This document shows positions 43,636-53,272 of a stretch of DNA of 56,616 nt, in pieces; within the stretch, counting starts at the first letter, position 1, and every line of letters starts with the position of its first letter. Where the stretch lies: positions 1 to 56,616 of the forward strand of contig JAURFP010000006.1 in NCBI GenBank assembly GCA_030834275.1. Reading direction: 5' to 3'. The position numbers and the translations under genes are program-made. Under the pieces are notes generated by a model, which saw nothing but the letters and a program-made list of their open reading frames with translations, did not search any database and was not told the DNA's origin. This DNA comes from Burkholderiales bacterium. GTDB lineage: Bacteria > Pseudomonadota > Gammaproteobacteria > Burkholderiales > Eutrophovitaceae.

Positions 43636-45012
43636 ATGGCAAAATTAACCCACCGATTAATTTGTATAGCTGTAGTGCTCTTAGTTTGCGGGTGTGGCAA
43701 AGCGATTCGAAGTTATGAATCAGAGTTGAATCAATCCCTCGATCTCGCAAAAATCGGCGATCTCCAAGGCGCTATTGAGCTCCATGATCGGTTCAATCGA
43801 AAGAATCGAGATATTTTGTATTTATTCGAGTTGGGCGAGTTTCTCCGGTTACAGGGTAAATTTCCTGAGAGTATTTCTGTTTGGCGCGAGGCGGAAAAGC
43901 AAGTCGAAGATTGGGAGGTGCGCGCTCGTTCCGATCCAAATCTTTTACTCCAGGACTTAGGGTCAGTACTAGTCAACGACAAGGTTCGTGTCTATCAAGG
44001 GCATGATTTCGAAAAGGTGATGTTGACTACGCGTATCGCCATGAGCTACTTAGCTGCTGGGGATTTGCAGAATGCACGCGTTGCGATAAAGCGTGCACAT
44101 GAGAGAGAGGCGGTGATAGCTACCTTTCGTGAGCGCCAATACGAGAAGATAAGAGCAGAAAACTCAAATGAAGCATCTATCAAAGATATAACTGATTTAG
44201 CAGGTTACCCAGTTGCTTCGCTGGATGACCCGCAGGTTACTCAGTTAAAGAATAGTTATCAAAGTGCATTCAGTCATTACCTAGCCGGATTTATTTATGA
44301 GGTTCTGGGCGAGAGCGGGTTGGCCGCTGCAGGTTACCGTCAGGCCATTGAGCTGCAACCATCGATCGATCTAGGCCGACTCGCGCTAGCAAGTTTAGGT
44401 CGTACTCTAGATAGCCCAGACGAATCCAAAACTGATCTATTAGTCGTATTTGAAGATGGATTAAGTCCTGCGAAGAGCACGATTAGATTGGATGTTCCCA
44501 TTAATACGGATGAAGGTTTTGTATTGTTGCCGTTATCTTTTCCCGCCTTTAATTCAGCCGCTGAGGGAAACGACATTACTTCTTTTGATTTAACGGGGGC
44601 TTCTGTCGAGCTAAAAAATCAAAATGTGGATGTCATGACCAATATTGATCTTTTTTCAAGGCGAGCGTTAAGAGATGATTTTCCGTTTATATTACTTAGG
44701 GCCATTACACGCGGAAGTCTAAAGGCAACTCTGCAGAGCGCTTTAAACAAGCAGGATAAAACTGGTATAAGTTCGGAGCTCGCGAGAATAGGGGGGCTCG
44801 TTACCGAAGAAGCCGATGAGCGAATTTGGCGTAGCCTACCCAAAAGAATTAGCCTTGCTCGCACTGCTATTGAACACGGTGATTATGAGATGTTTGTTAG
44901 GTCGCAATATGGGTCCGAAAAAATAAAGATGAAAATCCATGGTCGCTACGCTATATTATTCGTTCGGAGCTTAGGGTCTAGTTTTTTTTCACACTTCACT
45001 GTTTTGGAATAA
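43636..45012 (+). CDS. COG3014-type lipoprotein with TPR-like helices
   Basis: 458 residues. A lipoprotein signal ends in LLVCGCG (Cys at about 20). The N-terminal half has TPR-like helical repeats (DLAKIGDLQGAIELHDRF, LFELGEFLRLQGKFPESIS, AMSYLAAGDLQNARVAI, YLAGFIYEVLGESGLAAAGY). The C-terminal part is beta-rich with DLLVVFEDGLSPAKS. It heads the cluster with YcfL and LpoB, an arrangement seen in other gammaproteobacteria, which suggests a role in the cell envelope. A ribosome-binding AGGAAAG precedes the ATG. Confidence 0.82.
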   Translation: MAKLTHRLICIAVVLLVCGCGKAIRSYESELNQSLDLAKIGDLQGAIELHDRFNRKNRDILYLFELGEFLRLQGKFPESISVWREAEKQVEDWEVRARSDPNLLLQDLGSVLVNDKVRVYQGHDFEKVMLTTRIAMSYLAAGDLQNARVAIKRAHEREAVIATFRERQYEKIRAENSNEASIKDITDLAGYPVASLDDPQVTQLKNSYQSAFSHYLAGFIYEVLGESGLAAAGYRQAIELQPSIDLGRLALASLGRTLDSPDESKTDLLVVFEDGLSPAKSTIRLDVPINTDEGFVLLPLSFPAFNSAAEGNDITSFDLTGASVELKNQNVDVMTNIDLFSRRALRDDFPFILLRAITRGSLKATLQSALNKQDKTGISSELARIGGLVTEEADERIWRSLPKRISLARTAIEHGDYEMFVRSQYGSEKIKMKIHGRYAILFVRSLGSSFFSHFTVLE

Positions 45013-45015
45013 AAA

Positions 45016-45414
45016 ATGAGTAAGCTTATTATGGATAGATCTAGTTCTCGGATATTTGGCTTCTTCAAGTGCATGGCCCTGTTGCTAACACCCATTATGG
45101 TCGTTGGCTGCGCTTCCTCACCGATTTGTAAGAATGAGTTGGTGACGCTTATAAATGATGCAGATGTGAGAGTAACTGGAAGTGCTTGTCGCGTGGAAAA
45201 TGGATACCTTCGCGTTGATATTGATGTTCAGAGTAAGTACAGAAAAGAGCGGTCACTCGCGTATCGTTTCGACTGGTTTGATAAAGAAGGAGCACTTGTT
45301 GGGAGAGAAGAGGCGTGGAAGCCGATTTATTTTTATAAGAGGGAAACGAAAACGATTAGAGCAGTGGCCCCAGTTAAAGAGGCGGTTGATTTTAGATTTC
45401 TTTTTAAAGAATAA
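45016..45414 (+). CDS. YcfL-family lipoprotein
   Basis: 132 residues, DUF1425/YcfL type. The leader ends in the lipobox-like VVGC (Cys32), and the mature part is a small beta domain with VDIDVQSKYRKERSLAYRFDWFD and a closing APVKEAVDFRFLFKE. In E. coli ycfL sits directly upstream of lpoB, as here. Its function is unknown. It starts 3 bases after the COG3014-type gene, so it is co-transcribed. Confidence 0.82.
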   Translation: MSKLIMDRSSSRIFGFFKCMALLLTPIMVVGCASSPICKNELVTLINDADVRVTGSACRVENGYLRVDIDVQSKYRKERSLAYRFDWFDKEGALVGREEAWKPIYFYKRETKTIRAVAPVKEAVDFRFLFKE

Positions 45415-45431
45415 TCTTGTTCGAGGTGAAT

Positions 45432-46010
45432 ATGACCAATAGATTTTCAATTATGATTATTTGTAGCCTTAGTATGATCGTCTGCTTGGGTGGTTGTTCA
45501 AAAAAAATTACGTATGGTGACCCGAAGGGAATTGAAACGGTTACCGTCGAGTTCGGTTCAACTGACTTGCAAAAAATCGTTGAGGAAATGACTCGCTCGT
45601 TTTTGAACTCCAAGGTTGTGACATCTGGACTCGGCCCGATAATAACTGTTCAGGAAGTCAATAATAAAACCAGCGAGTATATCGATACCCGGATGATCAC
45701 TGATTCGATTCGGACCCAACTCTCCCAAAGTAGTGTCGTGAGATTTGTAGTAGATGAAGTCGCGATGCAAGAGGCGATTTCAGAAATAGAGCGTCAACAG
45801 AACTCTGAATATTATGATCAGGATACGGCTACAGAAAAGGGGAGAATGGTTGGGGCGGCCTATCGATTAACTGGAAATATCGCATCGATTGTCAAACAAA
45901 ATAGCGATACCAAAGACGTTTACTACAAGATCAATCTCCAGCTCTGGAACGTACAGAATGGTCTCCTCGAGTGGTCTGAGGAAACTGAGATTAGAAAATC
46001 TCGCAGTTAA
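45432..46010 (+). CDS. lpoB: Penicillin-binding protein activator LpoB
   Basis: 192 residues from the ATG at 45432, which has GAGGTGA just upstream; an in-frame TTG at 45417 is less likely. The outer-membrane lipoprotein LpoB activates PBP1b. A lipobox LGGC is followed by the LpoB/YcfM domain: EKGRMVGAAYRLTGNIASIV, MITDSIRTQLSQSSVVRFV, YYKINLQLWNVQNGLLEWS. The extended linker of the enterobacterial protein is short here. It is third in the four-gene envelope cluster. Confidence 0.88.
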   Translation: MTNRFSIMIICSLSMIVCLGGCSKKITYGDPKGIETVTVEFGSTDLQKIVEEMTRSFLNSKVVTSGLGPIITVQEVNNKTSEYIDTRMITDSIRTQLSQSSVVRFVVDEVAMQEAISEIERQQNSEYYDQDTATEKGRMVGAAYRLTGNIASIVKQNSDTKDVYYKINLQLWNVQNGLLEWSEETEIRKSRS

Positions 46011-46035
46011 GGAATTTCTTTAGGAGCATTATCGC

Positions 46036-46800
46036 TTGAGTCGGTTGCCTATATTTAAAATCATCTTTGGCTCCATTGTGTTCACCTGGGAAAAGAGAGC
46101 GCAGTTGTTTCAAGGGCTCTGGCTACCAGCCTTGCTTGGGCTTTGCTTGACTCTCTATGAGTCTTTATGGGCGGGGTTTGGCTCAGGGCTTGATTTAAAG
46201 AGTGGGGGTGGAAATCCAGCGGAGATATTTATTTGGCTTGGATTGCTTTTTGCGGCAACAGTCATCGTCTCAACGAGAAGCTACCAAATTTTATTGGCCA
46301 AGAGTCAGGATGGAAAATTTCGCTTCCCTATCTCTTGGGGACTTAGTGAAACCAAATTTACCCTAGGCATGTTTGGGATCACGTTTATGTTTATTATTGT
46401 GCTGTCAATTGTCAGCAGTGTCCTCATGCTTTTCGCGCAACAGATTGAAGGAATTGGTGCGCTCGGCATGCTGATGTTTCTTCCATCGATCTATTTGGCT
46501 GGAAGATTTATGCTGGTTTTCCCAGCAGTTTGCAGCAATGATGATTTACGATTATTCGATGCTTTTAAGTGGTCTTGGATGACTACGCGAAGAAATGGTG
46601 CGGCAATGCTATTCCTTTGCATTGTTCTTCCTGTTTCGATTGCTTGGGGAATCGATTGGATTGGGTCGGTGTCTGGTTCTACCGTATTAAGTATCGTTAG
46701 CGGTATATTGGTGTGGATGTCTCTGCCATTTGAGATTGCGTTTATCGCACTAAGCTACACGACCCTCGAGCGAATGTCTAAGACCGAGCTCGCTGGCTGA
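46036..46800 (+). CDS. Predicted multi-pass membrane protein
   Basis: 254 residues with about five or six hydrophobic segments (residues 22-38, 63-80, 107-130, 138-158, 192-215 and 222-245). No family is recognised. It starts with TTG at 46036 after a good AGGAG 9 bases upstream; no ATG gives a comparable start. It lies 25 bases after lpoB, so it is probably part of the same transcript. It converges on DAHP synthase, with 5 bases between stops. Function unknown. Confidence 0.78.
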   Translation: MSRLPIFKIIFGSIVFTWEKRAQLFQGLWLPALLGLCLTLYESLWAGFGSGLDLKSGGGNPAEIFIWLGLLFAATVIVSTRSYQILLAKSQDGKFRFPISWGLSETKFTLGMFGITFMFIIVLSIVSSVLMLFAQQIEGIGALGMLMFLPSIYLAGRFMLVFPAVCSNDDLRLFDAFKWSWMTTRRNGAAMLFLCIVLPVSIAWGIDWIGSVSGSTVLSIVSGILVWMSLPFEIAFIALSYTTLERMSKTELAG

Positions 46801-46805
46801 AGTAT

Positions 46806-47873
46806 CTACCGATTCGGCAGTGCTTTCAGTAATTTTCCGTTTGATTCGGTCAAGAGTTTTTCAGTCGTTCCCCAGTCAATACAAGCATCGGTTATCGATA
46901 CGCCGTAGGCAAGTTTGGATCTATCGGATGTGAGCTTTTGATTTCCCGGCCCAATGTTACTTTCAATCATCATCCCGACGATTGACTTATTTCCCTCAAG
47001 AATTTGGTGTATACAATCGTTGAAAACGAGGGGTTGTAGATTGTGGTCTTTATTCGAGTTCGCGTGACTGCAATCCACAATAATGTTTGATGGTAACCCC
47101 GCACCACTTAGTTCCTTTTCAACTAATGAAATCGAGACAGAGTCATAGTTTGGACCACGATCTCCACCTCTTAGCACGATGTGTCCATAACGATTTCCTT
47201 TTGTCTGAGTAACCGCGACTTGTCCGTCCGCGTTAATGCCGAGGAAACTATGCGATTTAGATACCGAGTGGAGTGCATTGATCGCGACCGCGAGACTACC
47301 GTCAGTGCCATTTTTGAAACCCACCGGGGATGATAAAGCACTCGCCATCTCTCGGTGCGTTTGCGATTCGGTCGTCCTGGCTCCAATTGCGCTCCAAGCA
47401 ATAAGATCACCGAGGTACTGGGGGCTTATCGGGTCTAGCGCCTCTGTTCCCGCTGGTAATCCCAATTCGTTTATTTGGATAAGAAGTTTTCTCGCTAGTT
47501 TTAGTCCCGCTTCAATATCGAATGAGTCATCCATATGCGGGTCATTGATGAGACCTTTCCACCCAACCGTCGTTCTTGGTTTTTCAAAGTAGACACGCAT
47601 AACAATGAACATCGTGTCTTCAACTTTTTCTGCGACTTTCTTGAGCCGCGTCGCGTAGTCGATCGCAGCCTCAGGATCATGGATGGAACATGGTCCAACT
47701 ACAACCAGCAGTCGCTTGTCTGTTCCATCCAGAATATTTTGACAGATCTGCCTACCAGCAATTACCGTATCCAGTGCTCGATCAGTCGCCGGGACTTGCT
47801 CCTTCAGTTTAGCTGGGCTTACTAGGACTTTTTGTGATTTAACGTTTACGTTATATACCAGTTCTTGTTTCAT
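46806..47873 (-). CDS. 3-deoxy-7-phosphoheptulonate (DAHP) synthase, class I
   Basis: 355 residues. Condenses phosphoenolpyruvate with erythrose 4-phosphate, the first step of the shikimate pathway. Motifs: GPCSIHDPEAA, MRVYFEKPRTTVGWKGLI, ARTTESQTHREMASALS, PVGFKNGTDGS, and the metal-binding VDCSHANSNKDH. It belongs to the AroF/AroG/AroH group, with feedback control by an aromatic amino acid expected; which one cannot be told, so no symbol is given. A 174-base gap to the AraD1-type gene precedes it, with no recognised operator. Confidence 0.93.
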   Translation of the reverse strand: MKQELVYNVNVKSQKVLVSPAKLKEQVPATDRALDTVIAGRQICQNILDGTDKRLLVVVGPCSIHDPEAAIDYATRLKKVAEKVEDTMFIVMRVYFEKPRTTVGWKGLINDPHMDDSFDIEAGLKLARKLLIQINELGLPAGTEALDPISPQYLGDLIAWSAIGARTTESQTHREMASALSSPVGFKNGTDGSLAVAINALHSVSKSHSFLGINADGQVAVTQTKGNRYGHIVLRGGDRGPNYDSVSISLVEKELSGAGLPSNIIVDCSHANSNKDHNLQPLVFNDCIHQILEGNKSIVGMMIESNIGPGNQKLTSDRSKLAYGVSITDACIDWGTTEKLLTESNGKLLKALPNR

Positions 47874-48047
47874 TGTGTTTATTCAGCTTAATTTTTTTGA
47901 TTTTTTTGTGGGATGAAAACCCTTTATTTATCAATTGATTGTAACCAATTTTCAGAATAGTTGTTTTTCAGGATAACTAATTGCTGCACTGCGTAAAGAG
48001 ATTTTAATCATGGCCCCAAACGATTAATAGCGCCCAATATAATTTTT

Positions 48048-49064
48048 TTATAAATTTTTAATAGTGATAGGTAAACTAGGACCACTTGATTCTTGTGCAA
48101 GCGTGTTTCGTAGCGGCGCCCCAAACGTGTCCGAAGAAATTTCAAAAGTATCACCTTCCTGGGTGGCTATCTGCTTCGTAAAACTTCCAGTTGCAGCCCC
48201 TAAAAAATGAATATGTACATCGCCGGGTCGACGAAAATCACGGTATTTGAAGTGATGCTGCTCTAAATTGGTTACCGAATGGCACATATTGTCGTCACCG
48301 GAAGTCCACGCGTCCTGCCAAATGGTTTTGTTACTGCGGATGAGCTTTGCAGTCCCAGCAACAGTGTTTGGTAGATCGCCAAGCAGTAACTCTGGACCAT
48401 AAGAGCATTGCCGCAACTTTGAGTGAGCTAAATAAAGATAGTTTTGACGCTCCATCACGTGATCTGAGTACTCATTCGCAAGTGCGAAACCGATTCGAAA
48501 TACTTCTGACTCTGGGCTAATTAAGTAAATTCCTACAATCTCTACTTCTTCACCGCCATCCAGCGCATAGGCCGGCCACGATAACGAGCTCTCGGGGTTT
48601 ACGACGCAGCTACCATCGCCTTTATAAAACCATTCTGGTTGCGCTCCCAAATGTCCAGTCGGGGGTTTACCGCCCTCGACACCCCACTTAAACATTTTCA
48701 TCGAATCAGTTAAAGAGCTCTCCGTCTGGCTAATCTTGCTATGCATCGCATCTCTAGCACTCGCACTTCCCAAGTGGGAGAGACCTGTACCCGTAATGAT
48801 ATGGTGATACGGGTCAGGGTGATCGAAAGGGATGAGGATTCGTTTTTCCCCTAAGATGTGATCTAGAGTGTCGGTTTCGTTACTTCTTCTATCATTAATG
48901 ATCTCCTCGATTCTCACGCCGTCGCGGAGCGCATCGCAGGCGAGATCATACATACGCTTTGTCCCGCGAAGCGTGTAGACGAGCGTGCCGCAATCGGATA
49001 TCAAGCCAACGCGGCGGGCAGCATCTCTGCCGAAAAATTGAATGACTCTCAAGCTGGTCTCCAC
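48048..49064 (-). CDS. AraD1/GguC-type 2-keto-3-deoxy-sugar-acid dehydratase
   Basis: 338 residues of the FAH superfamily. The hallmark HIITGTGLSHLGSASARDAMH (read as two parts) marks the AraD1/GguC group, one member of which dehydrates L-2-keto-3-deoxyarabonate to alpha-ketoglutarate semialdehyde. WFYKGDGSCVVNPESS, GEEVEIVGIYLI, GFALANEYSDHVMER and GDVHIHFLGAATGSF follow, as expected. The start is GTG at 49064. It may act in non-phosphorylating pentose breakdown together with the XylX-like gene at 52031. Divergent from the lactonase-like gene at 49159. Confidence 0.82.
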   Translation of the reverse strand: METSLRVIQFFGRDAARRVGLISDCGTLVYTLRGTKRMYDLACDALRDGVRIEEIINDRRSNETDTLDHILGEKRILIPFDHPDPYHHIITGTGLSHLGSASARDAMHSKISQTESSLTDSMKMFKWGVEGGKPPTGHLGAQPEWFYKGDGSCVVNPESSLSWPAYALDGGEEVEIVGIYLISPESEVFRIGFALANEYSDHVMERQNYLYLAHSKLRQCSYGPELLLGDLPNTVAGTAKLIRSNKTIWQDAWTSGDDNMCHSVTNLEQHHFKYRDFRRPGDVHIHFLGAATGSFTKQIATQEGDTFEISSDTFGAPLRNTLAQESSGPSLPITIKNL

Positions 49065-49158
49065 ATAGGTATTATCTTGTCATATTATTTCATTTGGCCA
49101 CGAATGAGGCGAAGCTAAAACTCTCGCGCCATTAAACATCGAGAAAAGGCTATTAGAT

Positions 49159-49944
49159 ATGAAGGCAGTTGTAAACGGTATCAGTATTAACTATGAAGTT
49201 TTCGGGACAGATGGTCCTTGGGTGGTGCTGAGTCACTCGCTAGCATGCAATTTAAGAATGTGGGGACCTCAGATAAATTTTCTTCAAGAAGGTTACCGTG
49301 TTCTTGCATTTGATACGAGGGGGCACGGTGGTAGTGAGGCCCCGAAGTCACCTTACACACTCGATATGCTTAGTGATGATTCGATCGCACTTCTTGAGCG
49401 TTTAGAAATCGACAAGCCACATTGGATTGGTTTATCGATGGGAGGTATGATCGGGATGACGATTGCGATTAAGCATCCTGAAAAATTTAGATCGCTAACT
49501 TTGGCAGACACCACTAGCCGGATACCCAATGAGCTCTGGCCAATTTGGACCACTCGTATTGAGCAATCGGCCTCTGAGGGGATGGCTTCTCTTGTCGATC
49601 AAACATTACAGCGCTGGTTCACGAGTGAGTTTATCGATCGTTCCCCACCAGATCTCAAGTTTGTCGCGGCGATGATCGAGTCTACCCCAACCGAAGGATA
49701 TATCGGATGTTGTCAGGCGATACCGAAGATTAACTGTACGGCCGAATTGCATCGGATAAATTGCCCGATACAGATTATTGTCGGAGAGCAAGATGCCGGT
49801 ACTCCAGTGCAGATGTCTGAGGAAATTCACGCGGCTGCACTTGGTTCAGAATTGGTGGTGATACCCCACGCGTCACATTTATCGAACCTAGAACAGCCCC
49901 AATTATTCAACGACGCAGTTAAACGTTTCTTGTTGCGTCATTAG
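49159..49944 (+). CDS. Alpha/beta hydrolase, 3-oxoadipate enol-lactonase (PcaD) type
   Basis: 261 residues. The catalytic serine is Ser93 (GLSMGGMIGM), the aspartate lies in GEQDAGTPV and the histidine in PHASHLSNLEQP; the oxyanion segment is SHSLACNLRMW. These match PcaD, which hydrolyses 3-oxoadipate enol-lactone in protocatechuate breakdown. No other pca gene is in the window, so a lactonase in another pathway, such as sugar lactones, is possible. It converges on the exonuclease fusion gene. Confidence 0.82.
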   Translation: MKAVVNGISINYEVFGTDGPWVVLSHSLACNLRMWGPQINFLQEGYRVLAFDTRGHGGSEAPKSPYTLDMLSDDSIALLERLEIDKPHWIGLSMGGMIGMTIAIKHPEKFRSLTLADTTSRIPNELWPIWTTRIEQSASEGMASLVDQTLQRWFTSEFIDRSPPDLKFVAAMIESTPTEGYIGCCQAIPKINCTAELHRINCPIQIIVGEQDAGTPVQMSEEIHAAALGSELVVIPHASHLSNLEQPQLFNDAVKRFLLRH

Positions 49945-49968
49945 TCGTCTTTCTATGATCATTGATAA

Positions 49969-51366
49969 TCACTCAATACTAGCGATTGTGATATTCGGAG
50001 ATGAGGCTTCTAGTGTTTTTCGGATAATGTGAAACGTATCTAAGTCAAATTGATGCCAATTGGTATTGTCTGACAGAATGGGATTATTTTTTCCGCTGGT
50101 CTCGTAGTCGATATACATCCATTGATCGACTGTATGTACGTCGTCGACATCATTTCGCTCATCACGTTCAACAATTTTTATGCCCCCGGAGTACGGCCAC
50201 TGTGGAATTTTCTGCTTAGAAAGTGCGGCTGACAGTCTCATAGAGTGGCTTATTACCGTCTCTTTTCCCACGCATGCTCCTCGGCAGCTACCCACCTGGT
50301 GTGCGAAGCAAGGTCCTTTTCCTTTTTCTAGGCCGATTTTTACTAAACAAAGTGAGAAGTCTTTCGCTTGATCTCTTAGATATTTGAGCGCAGCCCTCCG
50401 CGAAGGGAAGGAGCCGTAGGTCGTTCCAAATGGAATTTTTTTAAATTTTTCTATGTCCTCGATAATTGGAATATCAGGACCATCAATCGGATCCCAGTGG
50501 ATCGTGAAATTATTCTCTTGGTGCCTTAGGCGTCGGTTGTGGATTGGTTTTAGCGTTTTAACGAGTCTAGATTCGGTTATCAGTGCCCCGAGTTCCCCAG
50601 CTGTTGCGATCCAATCAATCGCACTAACGCTCTGGTTTATTTTTTGATCTTTTTTGTTGGAATGATCGCCGCTGAAGTGGGAAAGAACGCGCGTGCGAAG
50701 AGATTTACTTTTACCAACGTAAAGGACTGTATTCTGCTCGTCCTTAAAAATATAAACTCCAGGACCTCTCGGTATACTCTGAATTGTTTCCTCTGAAATT
50801 CCCTTAGGGAGTGGGGATGACCTCATTAGTTTTTCCGTGGCGCTTTGTATTACGTCTGGCTCGAGATGACGATAAATAAATTGTGTAAATTCCCATATGG
50901 CTCTCGCATCCGCAAGTGCACGATGTCTGGTATCACTAGGGATTCCCGCTCTTTTAATGATGCTGTCTAAACCATGTTTTTTTTCATCTGGGAAAAGTGC
51001 GCGCGAGAGGCGAACAGTACACAACATTTTAGGGGAGTAGTCGTATCCTAAAAATCTGAATTCATTTTTAAGAAAAGAAAAATCAAATCTCACATTGTGT
51101 GCAACTAAAACTTTATCCTTTAGTTTTTTAAAGAGGTTATTTGCCACCTCCTCGAAAGTTGGTGCATTTTGTACCATCTCGTTAGATATACCAGTAAGGG
51201 TTTGGATGTTCTGTGGGATCGACATCTGCGGATTAACGAGTGTGCTCCATTCCTCGATCTGTTCTCCGTTTCGAACATTTATTAACCCTATCTCTGTAAT
51301 ACGATCCGACCCAGCTGTCGCGCCGGTAGTTTCTAGGTCAAGAAATACGAGATCATGTTGCAGCAT
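49969..51366 (-). CDS. DEDD exonuclease (DnaQ-like) fused to a UvrC/Cho-type GIY-YIG domain
   Basis: 465 residues. Residues 1-175 are a DnaQ/PolIII-epsilon exonuclease: FLDLETTG (Asp8, Glu10), HNVRFDFSFL and HRALADARA supply the catalytic acids. From about 200 a GIY-YIG nuclease domain follows, with GPGVYIFKDEQNTVLYVGKSK and the arginine in RTRVLSHF, as in Cho/UvrC. The C-terminal part has no recognised UvrC-type helix-hairpin-helix; a FAHQVGSCRGAC segment may bind metal. Such fusions occur in several proteobacteria; a DNA-repair role is inferred. No signal peptide. Confidence 0.88.
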   Translation of the reverse strand: MLQHDLVFLDLETTGATAGSDRITEIGLINVRNGEQIEEWSTLVNPQMSIPQNIQTLTGISNEMVQNAPTFEEVANNLFKKLKDKVLVAHNVRFDFSFLKNEFRFLGYDYSPKMLCTVRLSRALFPDEKKHGLDSIIKRAGIPSDTRHRALADARAIWEFTQFIYRHLEPDVIQSATEKLMRSSPLPKGISEETIQSIPRGPGVYIFKDEQNTVLYVGKSKSLRTRVLSHFSGDHSNKKDQKINQSVSAIDWIATAGELGALITESRLVKTLKPIHNRRLRHQENNFTIHWDPIDGPDIPIIEDIEKFKKIPFGTTYGSFPSRRAALKYLRDQAKDFSLCLVKIGLEKGKGPCFAHQVGSCRGACVGKETVISHSMRLSAALSKQKIPQWPYSGGIKIVERDERNDVDDVHTVDQWMYIDYETSGKNNPILSDNTNWHQFDLDTFHIIRKTLEASSPNITIASIE

Positions 51367-51463
51367 GGGTCGGTGACTTTTCTGTTGTTCTGGTGGTATT
51401 GTGTGACCTGTATATTATGTTCGAGTTTTTAGGGTCGCGTCGTTCGACTGACTTGGAGGAGAA

Positions 51464-52024
51464 ATGTTCGTTTTTAGATTATTGGCGTCGCTATTGCTTT
51501 TGAGCATGTCGTTGTATGCGTTTGCGCATCCCGGAGATGAAAACTCACCGACGAATGATTTTGACTGTGATGGGGTGGGTACGACGATGGTGCAAGGCCT
51601 TCCGGCTGATTTGGCAAGAATTGGTCAATTAATGTGTTTGGGAAATGGACAATTGATTATGGCAAATCCTGATTGGTCATGGCGTTACTCGGGTAGCTTT
51701 TTTGATACTCCACGAATTCCAGCAGGCGCACATGATGATCTAATGGGTATACCGCCTCCTTATTTCTTTACGAAAATTGAGATGGAGCAATATTTAGATA
51801 AAGATGCGCGAGCAATGAGTGCATCACTCGCAACACAAGTAGTCACCTACACGCCCAAGGTTGAAATAAATAAACTTCTCGAATTTAAACTACATGGTAA
51901 TCACGAAACAATTGCCAAATTGATGGTGGCGCTTGAGAGCGACTCGAAAGGCTGGATACTTGTTTGCGCTCCTGATTGCCGACCCGAGTATGTAATATTA
52001 TTTGAAGAAAGACAAAAGCATTAA
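51464..52024 (+). CDS. Exported protein of unknown function
   Basis: 186 residues with a signal peptide (MFVFRLLASLLLLSMSLYAFA). The mature start NSPTNDFDCDGVG contains a DxDxDG pattern (32-37) like an EF-hand or dockerin calcium loop. Four cysteines at 35, 58, 171 and 175 could form disulfides. I recognise no family. GGAGGAG lies just upstream of the ATG. It ends 6 bases before the XylX-like gene, so co-transcription is likely. Function unknown. Confidence 0.72.
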   Translation: MFVFRLLASLLLLSMSLYAFAHPGDENSPTNDFDCDGVGTTMVQGLPADLARIGQLMCLGNGQLIMANPDWSWRYSGSFFDTPRIPAGAHDDLMGIPPPYFFTKIEMEQYLDKDARAMSASLATQVVTYTPKVEINKLLEFKLHGNHETIAKLMVALESDSKGWILVCAPDCRPEYVILFEERQKH

Positions 52025-52030
52025 ATTATT

Positions 52031-53215
52031 ATGCAGCTCACAAAAAAAAATACGCTCCCCAAAGATTGGCGGCGTGCGTATCTAGTCGGGAGAGTTTGGG
52101 CTCCGGGTAAATTAGCGGGCCCATCGCCTGTTGCATTAGTGGGTGGAGAGTTGTATGACCTGTCGGCATTTTTTCCGACAACGAGTGAGCTTCTCAATAC
52201 AGATAACCCTAAAAAAAGTATTGAAAGAGCTATTTCCCTGGGGGCTCCAACTGTTAGTGATCTTGTGGGCGTCATAGAGAATACGACCTATTCGAACAGA
52301 GATCCGCGGGCCTACTATTTTCTATCACCGTGTGACTTACAGGCTATTAGGGCATGTGGAGTAACGTTTGTTTCTAGTATGGTGGAGAGAGTAATAGAGG
52401 AGTTTGCGAAGGGGGATTCCGACAAAGCGTTGGAAATTCGAAAAAAAATCGGGAGTGTAATCGGCTCACAGATTAGTGAAGTGAGACCTGGCTCGGCAGA
52501 CGCCGAGAGACTCAGAAAAGTCCTTATTGAGCAAGGTTTGTGGTCGCAGTATCTGGAGGTTGGTATCGGTAAGGATGCCGAGGTGTTCAATAAAGCGCAG
52601 CCACTATCCTCGGTAGGAACTGGTGCTCAGATTGGTATTCGTGCTGATTCAAAGTGGAACAACCCGGAGCCTGAGTTGGTGCTTTCCGTGAATAGGGCAG
52701 GGAGAATTGTCGGAGCAACGCTCGGTAACGATGTTAATTTGAGGGACTTCGAAGGAAGAAGTGCGCTTTTGCTCGGGAAAGCAAAAGATAACAACGCGAG
52801 CTGCTCGCTGGGACCATTCGTGCGTCTGCTCGACGATCACTTCTCCTTTGAGGAATTGCAAAAAACGCTATTGAGAATTTCTGTAAGTGGGCGGGACGGA
52901 TACGTTTTAAACGGAGTCAGTGACTTGAAAGCGATTAGTCGGAGTCCGGCAGAGCTCGTGAAGCAGGCGATAAATCGCGCTAAACAATATCCCGATGGAC
53001 TTGTTTTATTTTTAGGAACTCAGTTTGCTCCCGTCGCAGATAGAAGTCTCGTCGGGCAGGGTTTCACACACAAGATTGGAGATATCGTATCAATTCGGAG
53101 TGATTTTCTGGGCGGGCTTATAAACGAGGTTGCGCATTCAGACGTAGCCCCGCCGTGGACTTATGGTTTGAGTGATCTTATGCGTAATCTTGCTGCACGT
53201 GGATTGTTAATTTAA
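52031..53215 (+). CDS. FAH-family dehydratase, XylX-like (2-keto-3-deoxy-D-pentonate type)
   Basis: 394 residues. Unusually close in outline to Caulobacter XylX, which dehydrates 2-keto-3-deoxy-D-xylonate in the Weimberg pathway. Segments seen: QYLEVGIGKDAEVFNKAQP, KWNNPEPELVLSVN, GNDVNLRDFEGRSALLLGKA, DNNASCSLGPFVRLLDDHF, GTQFAPVADR and GQGFTHKIGDIV. The FAH metal site (Glu in NPEPE and Asp in NDVN) is intact. Two SDR genes and a cupin follow in the same direction, as in sugar-acid clusters. The exact substrate is not determined; other 2-keto-3-deoxy acids are possible. Confidence 0.84.
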   Translation: MQLTKKNTLPKDWRRAYLVGRVWAPGKLAGPSPVALVGGELYDLSAFFPTTSELLNTDNPKKSIERAISLGAPTVSDLVGVIENTTYSNRDPRAYYFLSPCDLQAIRACGVTFVSSMVERVIEEFAKGDSDKALEIRKKIGSVIGSQISEVRPGSADAERLRKVLIEQGLWSQYLEVGIGKDAEVFNKAQPLSSVGTGAQIGIRADSKWNNPEPELVLSVNRAGRIVGATLGNDVNLRDFEGRSALLLGKAKDNNASCSLGPFVRLLDDHFSFEELQKTLLRISVSGRDGYVLNGVSDLKAISRSPAELVKQAINRAKQYPDGLVLFLGTQFAPVADRSLVGQGFTHKIGDIVSIRSDFLGGLINEVAHSDVAPPWTYGLSDLMRNLAARGLLI

Positions 53216-53272
53216 CTTTTTTCGAATGAGTTTTAGACTCTATTAACGATGATTTTTTTTGAGGGGCACTGA

